A DNA stretch of 64,000 nt from Actinophytocola xanthii (GTDB lineage Bacteria; Actinomycetota; Actinomycetes; Mycobacteriales; Pseudonocardiaceae), in the NCBI RefSeq assembly GCF_001921205.1, contig NZ_MSIE01000006.1:1-64000 (forward strand), read 5' to 3'. The notes beneath the pieces were generated by a model, which was not told where the DNA came from, searched no databases, and saw nothing but the letters and a program-made list of their open reading frames with translations. This document shows, in pieces, positions 8,504 through 15,955 of the stretch (position 1 is its first letter; each line of letters starts with the position of its first letter). The position numbers and the translations under genes are program-made.

Positions 8504-10315
8504 ATGCGGCAGACCTACCCGGACCTGGGCTTCGACCCCGCCCCCGGTCGCAGCGCCGACGTCGAGGCTCTGCTGGCCCGGCTGACCGAGACCGAGGCCG
8601 CGCTGGTGGAGGTGGCGTCCGGCCTTTCGCGGAGCGCGCGTCCCGGCGCCTGGCGGGGAACGGCGGCCGCGGCGTTCCGGGCCGGGGTCGGGACACTGGC
8701 CGACGCCGCACGGGAGGTGGCGGCCGCCGTCGTGGCGACCCGGGAGCCGCTGACGACCTGGTCGGCCCGCCTGTCGGCGAACCAGCGCGAGGCCGACCGC
8801 CTGGACCGGCTGGCGGGGACCGTCCGGGACGAGCCGGAGGCGCTGGCCCGGGTGGTGGCGGAGGCGTGGCGCCTGCGCGGGAGGCACCTGCGCGAGGCCG
8901 CGGCGGCGGTGGAGGCGCTGCGGGGGTCGGGCGGTGAGGGCTGGTGGGGCCCCAGCGGGGCGACGGCGGCGGTGGCTGGGCAGGTCAGCGTCTGGTCGGG
9001 TGGACTGGCGGTGCTGGTGGCACCCCCGCCGCCGACCGGCCTGGCGGCGCTCCCGCTCGACGCCGTCCCGACCCCGCTCCCGTCGGGCTTCCTCCCGGCC
9101 GTCCCGCCGAACGGTGTCGTGACCCCCGCGGTGGCGTTCCCGGCCGCTCCCGTCCCCACCGCCCCGGCGGCGGTCCAGCTGGACTCCGTGCCGGCTCGCT
9201 GGTCCACGCCCGTCGAGCCCTCGACGCGGGTGGTGGACCTCTGGTCCGGCCCGGGAACGACGGCGCGGCGGTCGGCCACACCGGACAGCCGCGTGGAACG
9301 GGACGAGCCGTCCAGGCGCCTCCCGATCGGGCGAACTCCCCCGGTCCCCGCCGCACACCGCTCCCCGAGCGACCATTCCCGCCCGGCGGATCGGCGGGGT
9401 GCCGACCGCCGTCCGGCTACCGGGCCCCTGCCGGGGCACGAGGAGCCCGGCCGAACCAGCCGGCCGGCCGGAGCGCGGGTGGAACCCCCGGCCGCACGGA
9501 TCGCGGCGCCGCCGGACCTCACGCCACACCCCAGCTCAGCCGAACCGCCCCCGCGCCAGCCCCCGGCCGGGCCGCCGCCGGGCCCGGCCGTGCCTGGCCC
9601 GCAACCCCGCCCAGCAGGGCCGATCGCCTCGGACCCCCTGGCCCGCGCACCGAGCCCACCCACCTCCGACCCGGCCCGCACGGCAGGCCCGGCCACCTCC
9701 GCCCCGCCGGCCCGAACCGCAGGGCCGTCCACCTCCGACCCACAGGCGCGAACCGCAGGCCCAGCCACCTCCGACCCGACTCGAACACCAGGCCCGAACA
9801 CCTCGAACCCGCCGGCCCGAACGGCAGGCGCACATACCTCCGACCCCACCCGACCGCCGAGCCCGACCAGCCCGAACCCACTCACCCGGCCCGTCCCGCA
9901 GGCCTGGCCTGCCTCGGCACCGGCCGGCACCGGCACCGCCAGCACCCATGCCCCGGCCCACGGCACCGACCACGACGACCAGGACACCGACCTCGGCCTG
10001 GTCGCCATGCCGGTCGCTCCCGGCGTCCGGACCCACCGACCCGCACCACCCACCCGCCCCCGCGCCCGGCTGATCGCCTTCGTGCTCTCCCCCACCGACA
10101 GCGACACCGACAGTGCCACCGACAGCGACACCGACACCGACACCCTCGTCCTCGCGCTCGTCCTCGTCCGTGCCGACGACCACGGCCGGGTCCGGCACGA
10201 CCACCTCTTCCTTGCCCCGCTGTGCGCCGACTTTGCCTCCCCGCGCACCCCGGCTGGTCCGCCGCCACCCCACCAACGTCTACTGACCACCAACGAAAGG
10301 AACGCCAATGGGTGA
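8504..10315 (+). CDS. WXG-like putative type VII-secreted protein with long Pro-rich tail
   Basis: A 603-residue protein. Residues 1-160 are Ala/Arg-rich and predicted helical, starting YPDLGFDPAPG and carrying a W50-R-G motif in the turn position of a WXG helical hairpin. This part aligns by eye with residues 1-190 of the protein encoded at 10679. After a Val/Pro/Ala linker, residues 260-560 are Pro-, Thr- and Arg-rich and look disordered, with degenerate 11-12-residue repeats and a Ser-Asp/Thr-Asp run. Start ATG 8504 is chosen because it matches the paralogue. Both other plus-strand frames and the minus strand are also open here, so the tail is less certain than the head. Function not known; secretion is inference. 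Confidence 0.68.
   Translation: MRQTYPDLGFDPAPGRSADVEALLARLTETEAALVEVASGLSRSARPGAWRGTAAAAFRAGVGTLADAAREVAAAVVATREPLTTWSARLSANQREADRLDRLAGTVRDEPEALARVVAEAWRLRGRHLREAAAAVEALRGSGGEGWWGPSGATAAVAGQVSVWSGGLAVLVAPPPPTGLAALPLDAVPTPLPSGFLPAVPPNGVVTPAVAFPAAPVPTAPAAVQLDSVPARWSTPVEPSTRVVDLWSGPGTTARRSATPDSRVERDEPSRRLPIGRTPPVPAAHRSPSDHSRPADRRGADRRPATGPLPGHEEPGRTSRPAGARVEPPAARIAAPPDLTPHPSSAEPPPRQPPAGPPPGPAVPGPQPRPAGPIASDPLARAPSPPTSDPARTAGPATSAPPARTAGPSTSDPQARTAGPATSDPTRTPGPNTSNPPARTAGAHTSDPTRPPSPTSPNPLTRPVPQAWPASAPAGTGTASTHAPAHGTDHDDQDTDLGLVAMPVAPGVRTHRPAPPTRPRARLIAFVLSPTDSDTDSATDSDTDTDTLVLALVLVRADDHGRVRHDHLFLAPLCADFASPRTPAGPPPPHQRLLTTNERNANG
9662..9865 (+). repeat. Degenerate in-frame repeats in the Pro-rich tail
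   Basis: Six consecutive coding repeats of 11-12 residues (last one 10), consensus TS(D/A/N)P-x-ART-(A/P)GP, for example TSDPQARTAGPA and TSNPPARTAGAH. At the DNA level the units are 30-36 bases and have drifted apart. They lie inside the gene starting at 8504 and have no spacer structure, so this is a protein repeat and not a CRISPR array. Confidence 0.75.
10094..10144 (+). repeat. Thr-Asp/Ser-Asp dipeptide run
   Basis: A 51-base simple repeat of GAC with ACC, AGC, AGT or GCC codons encodes TDSDTDSATDSDTDTDT near the C-terminus of the protein starting at 8504. An acidic dipeptide run like this could bind calcium or act as a spacer; neither is shown by sequence. Confidence 0.7.
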
Positions 10316-10682
10316 GGGATACGTCGCCGACGAGGCCGGGATCGCGGCCCGGGTCGGGGAGCTGAACGCCTGCGCCGCCGAGGTGGACAGCGTGCTCGGC
10401 GTGCTCGGCGGCACCGCGGGCGACCTCGGGCCGGGTGAGCTGTCGGCGGCCGTGGCCGAGGTCATGGACCAGTGGCGCGGCAACCTCGGCGAGATGCGGG
10501 ACAAGATCGACAAGGCGGCCGAGAACACCCGCTCCGCGCTGTCGAACTACCAGCTCCTCGAGGATGTCAACGAGACCAGGATGCGTGCTTTCGCCAACGA
10601 CAAGGTCGTCGAGGAGCAGCTGAACCTCGTGCGCGGCGCGGCCGTGGCCTCGCTGGCCCAGCAGCAGGGAGGCACCCCGTGA
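10308..10682 (+). CDS. WXG100-like small helical protein
   Basis: A 124-residue protein, predicted entirely helical, with W56-R-G in EVMDQWRGNLGEM, the usual mid-protein position of the WXG turn. Its size and lack of a signal peptide fit ESAT-6/EspC-like substrates or structural partners of type VII secretion. ATG 10308 is preceded by a good ribosome-binding site (GAAAGG at 10294-10299). The start overlaps the end of the upstream gene by 8 bases, and its stop overlaps the next GTG start as GTGA. Co-expression with its two larger neighbours is therefore very likely. Exact family membership could not be tested. Confidence 0.78.
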   Translation: MGEGYVADEAGIAARVGELNACAAEVDSVLGVLGGTAGDLGPGELSAAVAEVMDQWRGNLGEMRDKIDKAAENTRSALSNYQLLEDVNETRMRAFANDKVVEEQLNLVRGAAVASLAQQQGGTP

Positions 10683-11965
10683 CCCGCCGGTCCTTCCCCG
10701 CCCTCGGCTTCGACCCCACGCCGGGTGAGCTCGAGGCGGTCCAGGCCGTCCTCCTCTCCCTGCGCCGTGCCATCGAGGCCGCCGCGAGGACGCTGCCCCG
10801 GCTCCAGGAGGCCTGCTCGATCACCGACGACGCCGAGTGGGGCGGCAGCGCGGCCGAGGAGTTCAGCGACCACGCCGACGACCTGCCGATCGGGCTGACC
10901 AAGGGCATCGAGTCGATGGGCAAGGTCACCACGGCGCTGGGTGAGTGGGCGGGTCAGCTGAACGCCAACCAGGCCAAGGCCGAGGAGCTCGAGGACCGGG
11001 CCAGGAAGCTCAAGGCCCAGATCGCCGCCGCCGAGGACGACCTCATCGCGGCGGCCAGGGCCATCCCGGCGGACACGAGCCACCCGCAGTACGCCCAGCG
11101 ACAGGCCGCCTACCTGGGACAGGTCGACCGCACAGCCGACCTCGACGAGGCGTTGCGCGCGGTCATCGAGCAGGCCCGCCGTCTCGAGGCCAAGCACCTG
11201 CGGGAGGCCAACGCCGCGGCGGACGGGGTGCGCAGCGGGCCCGACGACGCGTTCGAACCCGAGAACGACGCGTGGTACGTGCAGACCCTCGACGGCGTCT
11301 CCAAGGTCTCCGGCATCGTCTCCGCCGCCACGGCGGCCGCGGCCGCCGGGCTCGCCATCACCGGGGTCGGGGCACCGGCCGCGGCGGTACTGGGCACCGT
11401 GGCCGCCGGCACCGCCGGGATCAGCACGCTCGCCGGCATCGGCCAGCGGATCACCGGCTCGCGCAACGCGCCGTCCACCGTGGTGCTCGCGCTGTCGGCC
11501 ATCCCCGGGCGCACCTACACCTCGGCGCTGGTCGGCGCGGGCAGGGGCGCGCTCCGACCGGCGGCCGGCGTGGGACGCACCCGCGGCGGCCTGGCCGGCG
11601 GGAAGGACGGCGCGGCCGAGGGGTTCACCTCCGGCGGCGTGCCGGCGATCGTGAAGGACGTCAACGACGTGCGGCGGCTCGCCAGGCAGCACGGTTCGCT
11701 CACCGACGGGGTCCGGGCGAAGGTGGCCACCAACGGGCTGAACCTGGTCGCCAAGGGCGACGGCAAGCTGGCCGGGGAGGCGTTCAGCAACCTCGTCGAC
11801 GCCACCTCGCGCACCGTCCAGGCCAGCGGCAGCACCCTCACCCTCGAGCAGAAGCGCGAGCTGGAGCTGCTCAAGCTGCTGGCCAACCCGCGCGGTGACG
11901 CCGCCCAGAACGCGGTGGTCAACCTGGCCCGCGACGAGCTGCATCACCGGGAGACCGGCAAGTGA
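10679..11965 (+). CDS. Putative type VII-secreted WXG-like effector-type protein
   Basis: A 428-residue protein. The N-terminus FPALGFDPTPG and the W54-G-G motif in DDAEWGGSAAEEF match a putative type VII secretion-signal domain and the protein encoded at 8504. A helical, charged region follows to about residue 190. Residues 205-255 are very rich in Ala/Gly/Val, a glycine-zipper-like hydrophobic stretch. The C-terminal 170 residues (from about SRNAPSTVV onward) match nothing I recognise and occupy the place where polymorphic toxins carry their activity. The start GTG 10679 overlaps the upstream stop; the stop overlaps the next GTG. Toxin activity is a hypothesis only. Confidence 0.75.
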   Translation: MTRRSFPALGFDPTPGELEAVQAVLLSLRRAIEAAARTLPRLQEACSITDDAEWGGSAAEEFSDHADDLPIGLTKGIESMGKVTTALGEWAGQLNANQAKAEELEDRARKLKAQIAAAEDDLIAAARAIPADTSHPQYAQRQAAYLGQVDRTADLDEALRAVIEQARRLEAKHLREANAAADGVRSGPDDAFEPENDAWYVQTLDGVSKVSGIVSAATAAAAAGLAITGVGAPAAAVLGTVAAGTAGISTLAGIGQRITGSRNAPSTVVLALSAIPGRTYTSALVGAGRGALRPAAGVGRTRGGLAGGKDGAAEGFTSGGVPAIVKDVNDVRRLARQHGSLTDGVRAKVATNGLNLVAKGDGKLAGEAFSNLVDATSRTVQASGSTLTLEQKRELELLKLLANPRGDAAQNAVVNLARDELHHRETGK

Positions 11966-12606
11966 GGCTCGCCTTCCCCGACGAGGTCCACCGGATCCCG
12001 GTCGAACAGCCCGAGCGGGCGGTGCGTGAGCTCACCGCCCTCCTCGGCGAGCTGCGCGAGGGCACCGCGGCCGACCTCGAACCGATAGCCAGCGAGGCCG
12101 TCGAGACCGCGATACGGGAGGGCGCGTTCCTGATGGCCGTGGTCGCTCCGGCCGGTGCGGCCCCGGCCATGCTCACCGGAGTCGTCCTCGCCGTACCGCC
12201 CACCTGGGACGGTGACACCGCGGAGTCGCTGCGGGACGCGGTGGAGGACCGGGGCGGCCCGGACGTACGGGAGACGGCGACCGTCGAGACCGGCCTCGGC
12301 CCCGCCGTGCTCGTGCAACGGGTGCCCGGGGTGGAGCAGGCCAGGGAACGCCGCGCGCTCACCATCCAGCTGCAGGCGTTCGTCCCGGAGCCGGGGTCGG
12401 GCCGGATGCTGCTGCTCACCCTGGCCGCACCCACCGCGCACGGCTGGACCGTCCACCAGGAGCTGTTCGCCTCGCTGGTGGCCTCGGCCCGGCCGGACAA
12501 CGAGGACGAGCGCGAGGACGAGCGCGAGGACCAGCCCCAGGACACGGTCGGGGCCGACGCCCCGGTCGAGGACCAGTCGTTCGAGGCACACACCTACCGC
12601 CTCTGA
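11962..12606 (+). CDS. Unknown partner protein of the WXG-like operon, possible Mog1/PsbP-like fold
   Basis: A 214-residue protein without signal peptide, in GTGA overlap with the putative effector gene. Alternating hydrophobic strands (MLTGVVLAVP, GPAVLVQRVPG, LTIQLQAFVP, GRMLLLTLAAP) followed by a helix ending ELFASLVASAR recall the strand-strand-helix pattern of LpqN/Mog1/PsbP-like domains. That reading is by eye and tentative. The C-terminus is acidic, with a short DEREDERED run at 12507-12530. As last gene of the operon it could be a chaperone, immunity protein or accessory factor for the upstream gene. Nothing in the sequence decides between these. Confidence 0.7.
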   Translation: MRLAFPDEVHRIPVEQPERAVRELTALLGELREGTAADLEPIASEAVETAIREGAFLMAVVAPAGAAPAMLTGVVLAVPPTWDGDTAESLRDAVEDRGGPDVRETATVETGLGPAVLVQRVPGVEQARERRALTIQLQAFVPEPGSGRMLLLTLAAPTAHGWTVHQELFASLVASARPDNEDEREDEREDQPQDTVGADAPVEDQSFEAHTYRL

Positions 12607-12674
12607 ACCGCGGAGAACCTGAATGTGATCGAACAGGGGCGCCGCTCGTCGCGTTCGGCAGGCAAGATGGGCGA

Positions 12675-14783
12675 ATGGCCGCCTCCCACGTGCACCCAGG
12701 ACACCCGTTCCCGCTCGGCGCGCACCCGGAGGCCGGCGGGGTCCGCTTCGCCGTCGCATCGTCCATCGCGGACGCCGTGGACCTGTGCCTCATCTCCGAG
12801 GACGGCGAAGAGCACCGGATAGGCCTGACCGAGCGCACGTTCGGCATCTGGCACGGCCTCGTCCCGGGTGTCACACCGGGACAGCGCTACGGCTACCGCG
12901 TGCACGGCCCGTACGACCCGGCGCGGGGATGGCGATGCAACCCGGCCAAGCTCCTCGTCGACCCCTACGCGACAAGGATCACCGGAACGGTCACCGATCT
13001 GGACGCGACGCTGGGCTACCGCCACGACCCGATGAGCCCCGGGCGTTCCAACACCGACTCGCTCGGCCACGTCCCGCTGTCGGTGGTGACCTCGCCCGGC
13101 GGTCCGGACACGGGTGTCAAGCCGGAGACGCCGTTCGAGGAGACGGTGATCTACGAGCTGCACGTGCGCGGGTTCACCCGACTCCACCCCGACGTTCCCG
13201 AGCACCAGCGCGGGACCTACCTCGGCCTCACCCATCCCTCGGTCCTGGAGTACCTGCTGCGGTTGGGGGTGACCGCGGTCGAGCTGATGCCGGTGCACAC
13301 GTTCGTCGACGAGCCGGCGCTGCTCCGCCGCGGCCGCCACAACTACTGGGGCTACTCCTCGCTCGGGTTCCTCGCCCCGCACGAGGGTTACGCGAGCGAG
13401 CCCGGCCGGGAGACCGCCGAGTTCCGCACGATGGTCGCCGCGCTGCACGCGGCGGGCATCGAGGTGATCATGGACGTGGTGTTCAACCACACCGGCGAGG
13501 GCGGGGTCGCCGGGCCGACCCTGTCCATGCGCGGGCTGGACGCCCCGGCGTACTACGTCCTCGACAGCCGGGGGTCCGACATCGACCTCACCGGCTGCGG
13601 CAACACGCTCGACCCCGCCTCGCCCACCGTCGTCCGGCTGGTCGCCGACTCGCTGCGGTACTTCGCCAGCGAGCTGGGGGTGGACGGGTTCCGGTTGGAC
13701 CTGGCCAGCGCGCTGGGCCGGCCACGAGGCGGCTCGTTCGACCCGAACTCGCCGCTGCTGACGGCGATCATCACCGACCCCGTGCTGTCCCGGTGCAAGC
13801 TGATCGCCGAGCCGTGGGACGCGACCGGCGAGGGGTACCGGGTGGGCGGTTTCGCTCCCCAGTGGACGGAGTGGAACGGCCGGTTCCGCGACGAGGTCAG
13901 GGACTTCTGGCGGGGCCAGGTCGGTGTGCGGGACCTCGCCTACCGCCTGTCCGGCTCGGAGGACCTCTACGCCGCCAGCACCCGCCGGCCCTGGGCGTCG
14001 ATCAACTTCGTCACTGCCCACGACGGGTTCACGCTGCGGGACCTGGTGTCCTACAACGACAAGCACAACGAGGCCAACGGCGAGGACAACCGGGACGGCA
14101 CCAACGACAACCGCTCCTGGAACTGCGGCGTCGAGGGCGAGACGACCGACCCCGAGGTGCTCGGGTTGCGCGACCGGCAGGCCCGCAACATGCTCGCGAC
14201 CCTGCTGCTGTCGACCGGAACGCCGATGCTCTGCGCGGGCGACGAGATCTGGCGCACCCAGGGCGGGAACAACAACCCGTACTGCCTGGACGACGAGACG
14301 TCCTGGGTGGACTGGAACCTCGACGACCGCGCCGAGGACATGCTGGCCTTCGCCAGGAGGCTGATCGCGCTGCGCGCCGACTCGCCGGCCCTGCGCCAGC
14401 CGGAGTTCTTCGACGGGCGCCCTTCCACGACCGGCCGGCCGGACCTGGTCTGGCTGACCGAGCAGGGCGCCCCGATGACCCCCAACGACTGGTTCGACGA
14501 CACCCGCCGGACCATCGGCATGTGGATCGACGGCTCGACCTCGCTCTCCCGCGACCGCGAGGGCGAGCTGGTCGCCGACGACACCTGGCTGCTGCTCCTG
14601 CACGCCGGGGACAGCGACACCACGGTGACACTGCCACCGGTCGAGTACGGCGAGGTCTACCTCCCGGTCCTGGACAGCGGCACCCGTCGCGGGCTCCCGC
14701 TGTCCGACTCCGCCCTCTCCCCCGGCAAGACGATCACGGTGCCCGCCAGGACGCTGCTGGTGTTCCGCACCCCGCGGGCCTGA
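12675..14783 (+). CDS. glgX: Glycogen debranching enzyme GlgX
   Basis: A 702-residue GH13 isoamylase-type enzyme that hydrolyses alpha-1,6 branches of glycogen or limit dextrins in the cytoplasm. An N-terminal CBM48-like domain (residues 10-130, with YGYRVHGPYDPARG) precedes the catalytic barrel. The four conserved regions are seen: DVVFNHT, DGFRLDLASALG (nucleophile Asp), LIAEPWD (acid Glu) and TAHDGFTL (third Asp). The GlgX marker NWGVEG-like segment NCGVEGETTDP is present. The length fits the family. ATG 12675 is taken as start. It stands alone here, with glgP, glgE and the other glucan genes 3-15 kb downstream. Confidence 0.95.
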   Translation: MAASHVHPGHPFPLGAHPEAGGVRFAVASSIADAVDLCLISEDGEEHRIGLTERTFGIWHGLVPGVTPGQRYGYRVHGPYDPARGWRCNPAKLLVDPYATRITGTVTDLDATLGYRHDPMSPGRSNTDSLGHVPLSVVTSPGGPDTGVKPETPFEETVIYELHVRGFTRLHPDVPEHQRGTYLGLTHPSVLEYLLRLGVTAVELMPVHTFVDEPALLRRGRHNYWGYSSLGFLAPHEGYASEPGRETAEFRTMVAALHAAGIEVIMDVVFNHTGEGGVAGPTLSMRGLDAPAYYVLDSRGSDIDLTGCGNTLDPASPTVVRLVADSLRYFASELGVDGFRLDLASALGRPRGGSFDPNSPLLTAIITDPVLSRCKLIAEPWDATGEGYRVGGFAPQWTEWNGRFRDEVRDFWRGQVGVRDLAYRLSGSEDLYAASTRRPWASINFVTAHDGFTLRDLVSYNDKHNEANGEDNRDGTNDNRSWNCGVEGETTDPEVLGLRDRQARNMLATLLLSTGTPMLCAGDEIWRTQGGNNNPYCLDDETSWVDWNLDDRAEDMLAFARRLIALRADSPALRQPEFFDGRPSTTGRPDLVWLTEQGAPMTPNDWFDDTRRTIGMWIDGSTSLSRDREGELVADDTWLLLLHAGDSDTTVTLPPVEYGEVYLPVLDSGTRRGLPLSDSALSPGKTITVPARTLLVFRTPRA

Positions 14784-14895
14784 GAAGGGCGGCAGCTCGC
14801 GGCCCGGCTACCAGGCCGCGCTGGAGGATCGCTTGTCTCGTACCACCCCCTGGGACGGCTGGCCGGGGCAACTCGATCCTGTCACGATCAGCACC

Positions 14896-14991
14896 ATGTT
14901 CCGGTCGCTGATTTGCTGGCGCGACCGCACGGTCGACCTCCTGCTGGTCGCCTCGTGTGGCTGTAGCCCCGCGCGACGCCCGCTGGACTGA
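14896..14991 (+). CDS. Cys-containing leader peptide upstream of cysteine dioxygenase
   Basis: A 31-codon reading frame, ATG 14896 to TGA 14989-14991. It encodes a peptide that contains RTVDLLLVASCGCSPARR. The VDLL core and a late Cys cluster (Cys21, Cys23; also Cys7) resemble the small leader peptides annotated in front of sulfur genes in Actinobacteria. It ends 50 bases before the cysteine dioxygenase start, and a perfect stem-loop begins 5 bases after the second TGT of the Cys-Gly-Cys stretch. No Shine-Dalgarno precedes the ATG, so a leaderless transcript is possible. A regulatory rather than protein role is inferred. Confidence 0.72.
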   Translation: MFRSLICWRDRTVDLLLVASCGCSPARRPLD

Positions 14992-15004
14992 ACGGCGTCG
15001 CGCG
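14970..15004 (+). promoter_or_regulatory. Perfect 11-bp stem-loop, candidate cysteine attenuator
   Basis: CGCGCGACGCC at 14970-14980 pairs perfectly with GGCGTCGCGCG at 14994-15004 across a 13-base loop that contains the leader peptide stop codon. A ribosome paused on the Cys codons at 14956-14964 would cover the first arm. No T-run follows, so termination would have to be Rho-dependent, or the hairpin acts on translation. The Shine-Dalgarno AAGGAG of the next gene lies about 27 bases beyond. Confidence 0.65.
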
Positions 15005-15041
15005 TCCCCGCGCCCCGTAGTTCAGGAACCTCGCAAGGAGC

Positions 15042-15569
15042 ATGGCGTTGTCCACCGCAACCCTTTCGTCCACGCTGCCGCTCGACGACCTGGTGGCCTC
15101 CCGTGGTCCACTCTGGACCGCGACCCAGCTGCGCGACCTGGTCTCCCGGGTCGGCACCGAGCTGTCCGGCCCGCTGCTGGACATGGTCCGCTTCGCCAGC
15201 CCGAACCGCTGGTGGACCCGGCTCGCCCTGACCGACGAGGTCGAGCTGTGGCTGCTCTCGTGGCTACCCGGCCAGCACACCGCCCCGCACGACCACGGAG
15301 GCGCGGCCGGTGCGTTCTCGGTCGTGCTCGGTGAGCTGTCCGAGACCTACCGCTACCCCGGCAACCCCGCCGGCCAACGCACCCACCGGGTCGGCGACGC
15401 GATCGGGTTCGGCGCGGGGCGGGCCCACCAGATCTGGAACACCGGCCTGGCCAAGGCCGCCACCGTGCACGCCTACTCGCCCCCGCTCGTGCCCACCCGG
15501 GAGTACGCGAGCCTGGACGACATCCCCAACGTCATCCCACCCGCCCCAGCCAGGTCGGCCACCCCATGA
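15042..15569 (+). CDS. Cysteine dioxygenase
   Basis: A 175-residue cupin that should oxidise L-cysteine to cysteine sulfinate with a non-haem iron. The iron-binding histidines are His83 and His85 in APHDHGGAAGAF and His129 in GAGRAHQIWN; the glycine-rich cupin turn and ELSETYRY follow the first motif. It begins at ATG 15042 behind the Shine-Dalgarno sequence AAGGAG. Its stop overlaps the rhodanese ATG as ATGA. The upstream leader peptide and stem-loop suggest expression responding to cysteine supply. The arrangement dioxygenase plus rhodanese points to cysteine catabolism with sulfane-sulfur handling. Confidence 0.92.
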   Translation: MALSTATLSSTLPLDDLVASRGPLWTATQLRDLVSRVGTELSGPLLDMVRFASPNRWWTRLALTDEVELWLLSWLPGQHTAPHDHGGAAGAFSVVLGELSETYRYPGNPAGQRTHRVGDAIGFGAGRAHQIWNTGLAKAATVHAYSPPLVPTREYASLDDIPNVIPPAPARSATP

Positions 15570-15955
15570 CCCCTGTTGAGGAAATGCTGGCATTGGCCAG
15601 GGCACAGCTGGACCGGGTGACCGCGCACGAGGTCGCCGAGCTCGAGGACGCCCTGGTGGTCGACATCCGGCCGGTGCACAACCGCGCCACCGAGGGCGAG
15701 ATCCCGGGCTCGGTGCCGATCGAGCGGATCGTGCTCGAGTGGCGGCTGGACCCGCGGGGGGAGCACCGGATCGACGGCTTCACCGAGGACACGGTCGTGG
15801 TCGTGGTCTGCAACGAGGGCTACTCCTCCAGCCTCGCCGCGCGTGACCTCCAGACCCTCGGCCTGACCAGGGCGACCGACCTCGTCGGCGGCTTCCGGGC
15901 CTGGCTGGCGGCCGGCCTCCCGGTCCGCGAGGGCCCGACGCCGGCCATCACCTGA
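15566..15955 (+). CDS. Rhodanese-like sulfurtransferase
   Basis: A 129-residue single-domain rhodanese. The active-site loop VVCNEGYSSSLAA contains the persulfide-forming cysteine, and DIRPVHNRATEGEIPGSVPI is the substrate-side CH2A-type motif. It would move sulfane sulfur to thiols or cyanide in the cytoplasm. Translational coupling to cysteine dioxygenase through an ATGA overlap places it in cysteine breakdown. The start is ATG 15566. The physiological donor and acceptor are unknown. Confidence 0.92.
   Translation: MTPVEEMLALARAQLDRVTAHEVAELEDALVVDIRPVHNRATEGEIPGSVPIERIVLEWRLDPRGEHRIDGFTEDTVVVVVCNEGYSSSLAARDLQTLGLTRATDLVGGFRAWLAAGLPVREGPTPAIT

Noticed and set aside
9662-9865. Regularly spaced repeats considered as a CRISPR array
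   Set aside because: Units are adjacent, degenerate, keep the reading frame and have no unique spacers; no cas genes are present.
8515-10308. A 597-codon open frame on the minus strand opposite the WXG-like gene
   Set aside because: It has no recognisable domain, and its counterpart on the plus strand has an N-terminus that matches the gene at 10679. High GC content keeps antisense frames open here.
15012-15030. CCCCGTAGTTCAGGAACC, which recalls a tRNA D-arm
   Set aside because: No acceptor stem, anticodon arm or T-arm can be built around it.
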